A stretch of DNA of 64,000 bases from NCBI RefSeq assembly GCF_002778315.1, contig NZ_NESA01000005.1, positions 124,001-188,000 on the forward strand, written 5' to 3'. A model generated the notes under the pieces. That model ran no database searches and was not told the origin of the DNA. It saw only the letters and a list, made by a program, of their open reading frames with translations. This DNA comes from Limnohabitans sp. JirII-31. GTDB taxonomy: Bacteria; Pseudomonadota; Gammaproteobacteria; Burkholderiales; Burkholderiaceae_C. Positions 58,661 through 64,000 of this stretch are shown one piece after another (the stretch's first letter is position 1; the number at the start of each line of letters is the position of its first letter). Both the position numbers and the translations under genes were made by a program.

Positions 58661-59596
58661 TCAGACCACGCGGTGGGCGACCGGCCCACCGTTCAACACA
58701 TCAATCACTTGCTGAGCCACTTGGGTGGCACTGCGGCGTTGGGTGTCGTGGGTGCCGCCAGCGGCGTGTGGGGTGGCAATCAGATTGTCAAACGCAAGCA
58801 GCGGGTGGTCGGCGGGCGGTGGTTCCACCTCGAACACATCCAGCCCTGCGCCAAACAGGTGGCCACGTTGCAGAGCAGCAGCCAGAGCCACCTCGTCGAC
58901 GATGCCGCCGCGCGAAACATTGATGAGCACCGCATCGGGTTTCATCAAAGCCAGCTCGGCTTCGCCGATCAGGTGGCGGCTCTCTGGCGTGAGCGGCAGG
59001 TGCAGCGTCAGCAGGTCCACATGCGGCAGCATGTCGTGTAGGTGCTGCACGCGCTGGTGCGGCAGGTCAGCCCAGCGGTCGCTGGACACATGGGGGTCGT
59101 AGGCCCAGATCTGCGCGTCAAAGGCGCCGCGCCACTTCTTGGCCACGATCGAGCCAATATTGCCCATGCCCACAATGCCCACCGACTTGCCTTGCATCTC
59201 GATGCCTAAATGCTGCGGCCGCACGATGGGTGCGCCCGCGCGCAACAAACGGTCAAAGCGTGACACGCGCCGCGTCACCGACAGCGACAAGGCAAAGGCC
59301 AACTCCGCCACCGCTTCGCTGTTGACACCCGGTGTGCGCGACACCGCAATGCCGTGTCGCTTGGCGGCTTGCAAGTCGATGGTGTCGGTGCCCACGCCTT
59401 GCTTGCAAATCACCTGCACATGCTTGGCGCGCTCAATCTCTTCGGCGGTGATGGGGCGCATGCGCACCATCACACCATCGGCGTGTTCGGGCCAGTCGGC
59501 AATGGCCGGGTCTGGCCAACACACCACCTCGGCATGGGCCTTGGCCAGCGCGATGCCGGCCTCGTGGAAGGCGTCGAGGATGTAGATTTTTTTCAT
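58661..59596 (-). CDS. D-2-hydroxyacid dehydrogenase
   Basis: A 311-residue NAD-dependent enzyme of the D-3-phosphoglycerate dehydrogenase family. The nucleotide motif is GKSVGIVGMGNIGSIVAKKW (about 148-167). The active-site Arg is in LINVSRGGIVDEVAL, Glu in AGLDVFEVEPPPADHPLL and the catalytic His in IATPHAAGGTHDTQRR. It is somewhat short of a SerA and has no ACT domain, so it is a hydroxyacid dehydrogenase acting on glyoxylate, hydroxypyruvate or another 2-oxo acid. It overlaps the upstream binding protein gene by ATGA. It may reduce a product released by the operon's hydrolases. Confidence 0.92.
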   Translation of the reverse strand: MKKIYILDAFHEAGIALAKAHAEVVCWPDPAIADWPEHADGVMVRMRPITAEEIERAKHVQVICKQGVGTDTIDLQAAKRHGIAVSRTPGVNSEAVAELAFALSLSVTRRVSRFDRLLRAGAPIVRPQHLGIEMQGKSVGIVGMGNIGSIVAKKWRGAFDAQIWAYDPHVSSDRWADLPHQRVQHLHDMLPHVDLLTLHLPLTPESRHLIGEAELALMKPDAVLINVSRGGIVDEVALAAALQRGHLFGAGLDVFEVEPPPADHPLLAFDNLIATPHAAGGTHDTQRRSATQVAQQVIDVLNGGPVAHRVV

Positions 59597-60774
59597 TGCT
59601 TGTCGATCTTGGCTTTGCCAATGACGTCACGCCACCACTGGATGTCGCGTACCAGCAGGGCCTGCATTTGTTCGGGGGTGTTGCCCTTGGCGGTCACGCC
59701 CAGGTCGAGGAATTTTTGTTTGATGTCGGGTTGCGCCACCGCTGCGTTGACTTCGGCGTTGAGTTTTTGAATCACCTCACGCGGTGTTTTGGCGGGCACG
59801 GCCAAGCCGTTCCAACCGGCCACGGCGTAGTTGGGCACACCGCTCTCGGCAATCGTGGGCACCTGCGGCAGGCCTGGAAAGCGCTGCTCTTCGGTCACGC
59901 CCAAGACCTTGACGGTGCCGGCCTTGGCCTGTGGAATCACCGGGGCCAAGGTTTCAAAAATCGCCTGCACATCGCCGCCACGCAGGGCACGCATCACGTC
60001 GCCCGAGGTTTTGTAGGTGACGATGGTCACATCGATCTTGGCCATCGATTTGAAGACTTCGGCTGCCAAAAACTGCGCGCTACCCACCGAGATGGTGCCA
60101 ATGAACAGCTTGCCGGGGTTGGCGCGTGCTTGCTCGATGAAGTCGCGTGTGTCTTTGAACTTGGCGTTGCCGTCGACTGCCAAGGCAAAGCCAAAGGTGC
60201 CGATCAGCGACACCATCTCAAAATCTTTCACCGGGTCAAACGGCAGCGACTTGAACAGCGAAGGCGTCATGGCAAAGTTACCCGCCGCGATGAAGTTCAC
60301 CGTGTAGCCATCGGGCGCGGCCTGTTGCACCGCTTGCGAGGCCACGATGCCGCCGGCGCTGGGGCGGTTTTCAATCACCAGCGGTTGGCCTAGTTTGTCG
60401 CCCATTTTTTGCGCCACCAAACGCACCGTCAAATCACCCGTGCCGCCGGGGCCGTAACCCACCATCACCTTGATGGGTTTGGCGGGGAAGGTGTCGGCGT
60501 TGTTTTGCGCCTGCGCGGTGTGCGCAGCCAGCAGGCCCAGACACAGACCCAAAGACAGCCTCCAAGACAGCCCCAAAAACTGCTGCACGCGTCTTGTGGT
60601 CTGGTGGGCCCCATGCCATGCGCGCAGACCAAAGTCAAAGCCAGAGCCAGAGGCAGAGGCAGAGGCAGAGGCAGAGGCAGAGGCAGAGGCAGAGGCAGAG
60701 GCAGAGGCAGAGGCAGACCCATAGCTTGAGCCGGAGCCAGCGCGTGGTGCCTCGGGTGCGGTGTGTGCGGTCAT
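59593..60774 (-). CDS. Bug/TctC-family binding protein with an N-terminal Ser-Ala repeat
   Basis: A 393-residue periplasmic binding protein. The conserved part runs from about residue 90: FPAKPIKVMVGYGPGGTGDL, VIENRPSAGGIVASQAVQQA and FPGLPQVPTIAESGVPNYAV. Before it are a signal-like segment (LSWRLSLGLCLGLLAAHTAQ) and, unusually, about 60 residues including a long Ser-Ala repeat coded by a hexanucleotide tandem repeat. A strong AGGAGA eight bases before the ATG at 60774 supports translation of the repeat. A GTG just before the signal segment could be an alternative start but lacks a ribosome-binding site. The ligand is unknown. Confidence 0.9.
   Translation of the reverse strand: MTAHTAPEAPRAGSGSSYGSASASASASASASASASASASASGSGFDFGLRAWHGAHQTTRRVQQFLGLSWRLSLGLCLGLLAAHTAQAQNNADTFPAKPIKVMVGYGPGGTGDLTVRLVAQKMGDKLGQPLVIENRPSAGGIVASQAVQQAAPDGYTVNFIAAGNFAMTPSLFKSLPFDPVKDFEMVSLIGTFGFALAVDGNAKFKDTRDFIEQARANPGKLFIGTISVGSAQFLAAEVFKSMAKIDVTIVTYKTSGDVMRALRGGDVQAIFETLAPVIPQAKAGTVKVLGVTEEQRFPGLPQVPTIAESGVPNYAVAGWNGLAVPAKTPREVIQKLNAEVNAAVAQPDIKQKFLDLGVTAKGNTPEQMQALLVRDIQWWRDVIGKAKIDKQ
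60649..60714. repeat. Hexanucleotide tandem repeat, 11 perfect units
   Basis: Eleven uninterrupted AGAGGC units, with degenerate units AGAGCC before and AGACCC after. On the coding (minus) strand they code for alternating Ala and Ser. Because the unit is 6 bases, gain or loss changes protein length by two residues without a frameshift. Confidence 0.95.
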
Positions 60775-60795
60775 GGGCGAAGTCTCCTGTGTGTT

Positions 60796-61788
60796 TCAGT
60801 CGGCGCGGATGCGCGCACGCGCCACCACGTCTTTCCAAAGGCGTTGTTGTTGGGCAATCAGGGCGGCAAATTCGGCGGGCGGGCCGCCGCCCACCAAGGC
60901 GTCTTCGCTGGCAAAGCGTTCGGCAATGGTGGCGGTGTGCAAGGCTTTGTTGCACTCTTCTTGCAAGCGCTTGACGATGTCGCTGGGCGTGCTGGCGGGC
61001 GCCATCATGCCGTACCACTGCACCGACTCAAAGCCCTTGTAGCCCGACTCGGCCACGGTCGGCAAGTCGGGCAGCGAGGCCAGCCGCTGTGGCGTGCCGG
61101 TGGCAATGGCGCGCAGTCGGCCACTGCGGATGTGGGGCAGCAAGGCCGGGGTGCCAGCAGAAAACGCTTGCGTGCGCCCGGCCAACAAATCCGTCAAGGC
61201 TGGGCCCGTGCCCCGGTAGGGAATGTGGGTCATGAACATGCCGGTGGTGAGCTTGAGGTACTCCATGGCCAAGTGGCCCGCACTGGCGTTGCCTGCCGAG
61301 GCGTAGTTGAGCTGTCCGGGGCGGCGTTTGGCGTAGTCCACCAATTCGCGCAGGTTTTTGGCCGGCACGTCGGGGTGGACCACAAACAAGCTAGGCACTT
61401 TGGCCAGCAAGGTCACAGGGGCGAAGTCGTGGTTCACGTCGTAGCCGGTGTTGGCAAAGATGTAGGGGTTGACCGCCAGCGAGCCCACATGGCCCAGGAT
61501 GACGGTGTGACCGTCCCCCGCCGCGCGCGCCACCTCTTGCATGGCGGGCACGCCGCCGCCGCCCGCCTTGTTGTCGAGTACGACGGGAAAGGGCAGCTGG
61601 CGCGACAGCTCTTGGGCCACCGTGCGCGCCACGATGTCGGACGTGCCGCCAGGCACAAAGGGCACCACAAAGCGAATCGGTTTGCTGGGCCAGCTCTGCG
61701 CGTGTGCGTGCTGCCCCAGCGCGCCCAAGCTCGCCGCGACGCTGGCCTGTAGCCATTGGCGGCGGTGTGGGTTGAAGGTGTGCGGCAT
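60796..61788 (-). CDS. Bug/TctC-family periplasmic substrate-binding protein
   Basis: A 330-residue binding protein, second of this type in the operon. It begins with a twin-arginine-like signal (MPHTFNPHRRQWLQASVAAS) ending near AHAQSW. The mature part has PIRFVVPFVPGGTSDIVART, VVLDNKAGGGGVPAMQEVAR, NYASAGNASAGHLAMEYLKL and SLPDLPTVAESGYKGFESVQ. The ATG at 61788 was chosen because it starts the signal peptide. It lies 21 bases upstream of the repeat-containing paralogue. No TctA/B membrane subunits are in the window, so the transport partners, if any, lie elsewhere. Confidence 0.92.
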   Translation of the reverse strand: MPHTFNPHRRQWLQASVAASLGALGQHAHAQSWPSKPIRFVVPFVPGGTSDIVARTVAQELSRQLPFPVVLDNKAGGGGVPAMQEVARAAGDGHTVILGHVGSLAVNPYIFANTGYDVNHDFAPVTLLAKVPSLFVVHPDVPAKNLRELVDYAKRRPGQLNYASAGNASAGHLAMEYLKLTTGMFMTHIPYRGTGPALTDLLAGRTQAFSAGTPALLPHIRSGRLRAIATGTPQRLASLPDLPTVAESGYKGFESVQWYGMMAPASTPSDIVKRLQEECNKALHTATIAERFASEDALVGGGPPAEFAALIAQQQRLWKDVVARARIRAD

Positions 61789-61939
61789 CAGGGTCTCTCG
61801 GTGGGTGCTGCGATTCTGACCACCCGCAAGCCGCTTGCCGACTGGCGGGCGTCCAGTCGGTGACAGCCCTTTCCAAGAGGTTTGCAAGAGGGCTGCAACA
61901 GGCCAGCCAGATGGCGCAGGCCTTGACTCAGAATTTGGT

Positions 61940-63394
61940 TCAGACCCAAGGCCGCGCCGGGTGCAGTGGGTCCCACGGCAGGCAGCTTTGCAGCCGCAAT
62001 GCCAGGCCCAATAGCCGGTCGTCGCTGTGTTGGGCGGTGGCCAGTTGCAAGGCCATGGGCAGGCCACTGCTGTGCAGGCCCATGGGCAGGGTGAGTGCCG
62101 GGTGGCCGGTGAGGCTGTAGAGCCGGTTGCAACTGCTGCGCTGGCCGGTGGGGTTGTGCATCAAGGCTTCCAGTGTTTCGGGTGGCATTTCGCGCCCGGG
62201 CGACAGCAGCACATCCACCTGCTGGGTCAGCACCTGTTCAAGCGCTTGTTCAAGTTGCCAGCGGGTGACGTTGGCTTGCCAATGGTCTTGTGGGGTCACC
62301 TCGGCGGCGCTCACCAAGCGGCGGCGCAGGCCTTGGCCCAGCAGCTGCGGCTGGTCGCGCACCCAGTGCTGCAACTGTTGGTAGCCCTGAAAGCCAATCA
62401 AGGTGTTGGCCAGGCTCACGGCTTGGTCGCTGCCCTCGAGGTCGATGTCCATGACGTGCGCGCCGCTGGCGCGGCAGCGTGCCAGCACCGCTTCAAAGCA
62501 TTGCCAAATTTCGGGGTCGTGGGCTTGCGTTTGCAACTGGCGGCGCATCACGCCAATGCGCAGGCCGGGCAAGGCGGTGCGCGGTGGGGGTAAGGTGCCT
62601 GAGGATGCGCTGGCTTGTGGCGAGGGCGCACCAGACGCACCAGACGTGTGGGGTGTGTGCACGGTGGGCGCAGCTGCCGCGTCACCGCGCATGGCGGCAA
62701 ACATCCACACCGCATCGCCCACGCTGCGCGTGAGCAGGCCCACATGGTCCATGCTGGGCGCCAGTGGAATCACCCCGTCCATGGGCAGCACGCCCCGGGT
62801 GGGCTTGAAGCCCACCAAGCCGCAGGCGGCGGCGGGGTGACGCACCGAGCCGCCGGTGTCGGTGCCGGTGGCGCCCAAGCAAAATCCGGCGGCCACCGCG
62901 GTGCCCGAGCCACTGCTCGAACTCCCGGGCATGTGCTGCGGGTTCCACGGATTGCGGGCGGGAGGAAACACATCGTCAGAGGCGGGTGAGCCAAAGGCAA
63001 ATTCATGGCAGGCGGTTTTGCCTAGGCTGATGGCACCTGCTTTGGCCAAGCGCTGTACCACCACCGCGTCGGTGTCGGGCACCCAGTGTTCCAGCGCGCG
63101 TGAGTGCGCGGTGGTGCGCACGCCACGCGTGAGCAACACATCTTTGTGGGCGATGGGAATGCCATGCATCGGTCCGCGCCAGTGGCCTGCGGCGATCTCG
63201 CGCGTGGCCTGCTCGGCCTGTGCCAAGGCTGCGTCGGCCGTGCGGGTGATGAAGGCGTGAAGCTGAGGCTCTTGCGCGTCGGTGCGCGTCAAGCACGCCT
63301 GCACCAGCTGCAGCGGTGTCAGCGCGCGGGTGCGCAGCAGCTCACCCGCTTGCGCGATCGACAAGGCATGCAGCGGCACATCCATCGCGGGCAT
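61940..63394 (-). CDS. Amidase signature family protein
   Basis: A 484-residue amidase. The triad is seen in IPIAHKDVLLTRGVRTTA (Lys, about 84), MPGSSSSGSGTAVAAGF (cis-Ser) and GATGTDTGGSVRHPAAACGL (nucleophile Ser). The linker around residues 245-275 is rich in Ala, Ser and Pro. The likely substrate is an amide or carbamate; this differs in sequence from the amidase beside metH. The ATG at 63394 overlaps the stop of the deacetylase-family gene (TGATG), so the two are coupled. A 151-base gap without clear signals separates it from the downstream binding protein gene. Confidence 0.9.
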   Translation of the reverse strand: MPAMDVPLHALSIAQAGELLRTRALTPLQLVQACLTRTDAQEPQLHAFITRTADAALAQAEQATREIAAGHWRGPMHGIPIAHKDVLLTRGVRTTAHSRALEHWVPDTDAVVVQRLAKAGAISLGKTACHEFAFGSPASDDVFPPARNPWNPQHMPGSSSSGSGTAVAAGFCLGATGTDTGGSVRHPAAACGLVGFKPTRGVLPMDGVIPLAPSMDHVGLLTRSVGDAVWMFAAMRGDAAAAPTVHTPHTSGASGAPSPQASASSGTLPPPRTALPGLRIGVMRRQLQTQAHDPEIWQCFEAVLARCRASGAHVMDIDLEGSDQAVSLANTLIGFQGYQQLQHWVRDQPQLLGQGLRRRLVSAAEVTPQDHWQANVTRWQLEQALEQVLTQQVDVLLSPGREMPPETLEALMHNPTGQRSSCNRLYSLTGHPALTLPMGLHSSGLPMALQLATAQHSDDRLLGLALRLQSCLPWDPLHPARPWV

Positions 63395-64000
63395 CACGTG
63401 CGTGGTGTGCCGGTGAGCGCCTGTTGCTCAAACCAATCACAGATTTGTTGGCCATTCCAAAATACCACGTCGTCGCGGCCGCTGAGGAACTCCAGCATTT
63501 CTTCAAAGTAGCGAATGCGGTGTGAGGCACCCGAAATGTACGGGTGCACCCCAAAGGCCAGAATGCGCGCGCCGTTGGCCGAGTCCATGTAGAGGCGGTC
63601 AAAGGCATCGCGGGTGCGGTTGAGCATGGCGTCGGAGGCTTGGTGGGCGGTCAGCATGATGCCGATGTCGTTGAGCTCAATTGTGTAAGGCACCGACACC
63701 AAGCGGCCATGGCGGGTGTTGACGAATTGCGGCTGATCATCGAGCACCCAGTCGCCAAACCACTGCATGCCGAGTTCTTTGATCAGATCCGGCGTGACAA
63801 AGGTTTGGCTGCGGCCTGGGCCCAACCAGCCTTTGGGGCGCTGGCCGGTGAAGCGGGTCAAGACGTCGAGCGTCTGTTCCATCATGGCGCGCTGGTCGGT
63901 GATTTTTTGAATCGGAATTTGTTCGTAGCAGTGGGCCATGAACTCCCAGCCTGCATCGAGGGCTGCTTGTGGCACGCGGGGGCGGGTTTCGCACACCTTG
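63394..64000 (-). CDS. Polysaccharide deacetylase family protein (partial, 5' end missing)
   Basis: The C-terminal 202 residues of a carbohydrate esterase 4/PuuE-like protein. Visible parts are VPQAALDAGWEFMAHCYEQI, RFTGQRPKGWLGPGRSQTF, QWFGDWVLDDQPQFVNTRHG, VPYTIELNDIGIMLTAHQAS and GARILAFGVHPYISGASHRI. These match the group often annotated near allantoinase PuuE and peptidoglycan deacetylases, which in catabolic clusters likely hydrolyse amide or ureide bonds rather than chitin. The N-terminus with the first metal ligands lies beyond the window. It is coupled to the amidase by a one-base overlap. Confidence 0.88.
   Translation of the reverse strand, partial: KVCETRPRVPQAALDAGWEFMAHCYEQIPIQKITDQRAMMEQTLDVLTRFTGQRPKGWLGPGRSQTFVTPDLIKELGMQWFGDWVLDDQPQFVNTRHGRLVSVPYTIELNDIGIMLTAHQASDAMLNRTRDAFDRLYMDSANGARILAFGVHPYISGASHRIRYFEEMLEFLSGRDDVVFWNGQQICDWFEQQALTGTPRT

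Noticed and set aside
60649..60714. CRISPR-like array
   Set aside because: Units are 6 bases with no spacers; this is a simple tandem repeat.
60409..60729. Rightward frame encoding Arg-Gly repeats across the hexanucleotide tract
   Set aside because: The repeat gives low-complexity proteins in every frame. The opposite-strand binding protein has a strong ribosome-binding site and conserved domain, so this frame is not supported.
61838..61860. Hairpin CCGACTGG/CCAGTCGG as terminator of the amidase gene
   Set aside because: The stem is only eight base pairs and no T run follows in the leftward direction. The 151-base gap here shows no other clear signal.

Overview
The window comes from a GC-rich bacterial chromosome, most likely a betaproteobacterium of the order Burkholderiales, family Comamonadaceae (Rhodoferax, Limnohabitans or Polaromonas-like). 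This rests on the gene content (porin-glnK-amtB operon, split metH with an S-adenosylhomocysteine riboswitch, Bug/TctC-type binding proteins, GTP-dependent PEP carboxykinase) and on a GC-rich dispersed repeat inserted in recQ. No rRNA, tRNA, CRISPR array, prophage or complete insertion sequence was seen. Coding density is very high and no gene-free stretch exceeds 300 bases. Family assignments come from recognising motifs by eye, not from a database search.

Region 1 (1-11593) is a catabolic island for what looks like an N-heterocyclic carboxylate. It holds a molybdenum hydroxylase (large subunit cut by the window edge, plus the 2Fe-2S subunit) and a Liv-type ABC transporter with both permeases fused. 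It also holds a DUF1185 protein, a UPF0280 (ApbE-like) protein and a 6-hydroxynicotinate reductase homologue. On the opposite strand are a ferredoxin-NADP reductase, a TetR regulator and a close homologue of clostridial enamidase. Together these match the hydroxylation, ring reduction and ring opening steps of anaerobic nicotinate fermentation, but in a respiratory-type betaproteobacterium. I consider this the most interesting system here.

Region 2 (11616-34837) is mostly core physiology. It contains a KdpDE-like two-component system beside kup, an HPr-like protein lacking the phosphorylated histidine, an AAA/DUF4143 ATPase, pckG, a 46-residue membrane peptide, recQ with an in-frame repeat insertion, and a rhodanese. 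Then come metH in two pieces separated by an amidase and an SAH riboswitch, a PsiF protein, comM, and a porin-glnK-amtB operon behind a sigma-54 promoter, followed by glcEF.

Region 3 (34851-43205) has two tandem hybrid histidine kinases, a glutathione peroxidase, two EamA permeases, an LplT-type transporter and alanine racemase.

Region 4 (43193-50629) is a homoprotocatechuate (4-hydroxyphenylacetate) meta-cleavage operon in the order hpaR, G1, G2, E, D, F, I, extended by a class II aldolase and a PanE-like reductase. The hydratase hpaH is missing from its usual place.

Region 5 (50767-54995) is housekeeping: radA, a membrane protein, ilvE, a zinc-finger protein and waaF.

Region 6 (55009-64000) is a second catabolic island of unknown substrate. 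It has a class II aldolase, an Fe(II)/2-oxoglutarate dioxygenase, two Bug-type binding proteins, an amidohydrolase, a D-2-hydroxyacid dehydrogenase, an amidase and a polysaccharide-deacetylase-family protein cut by the right edge. One binding protein carries a hexanucleotide tandem repeat coding for Ser-Ala repeats.
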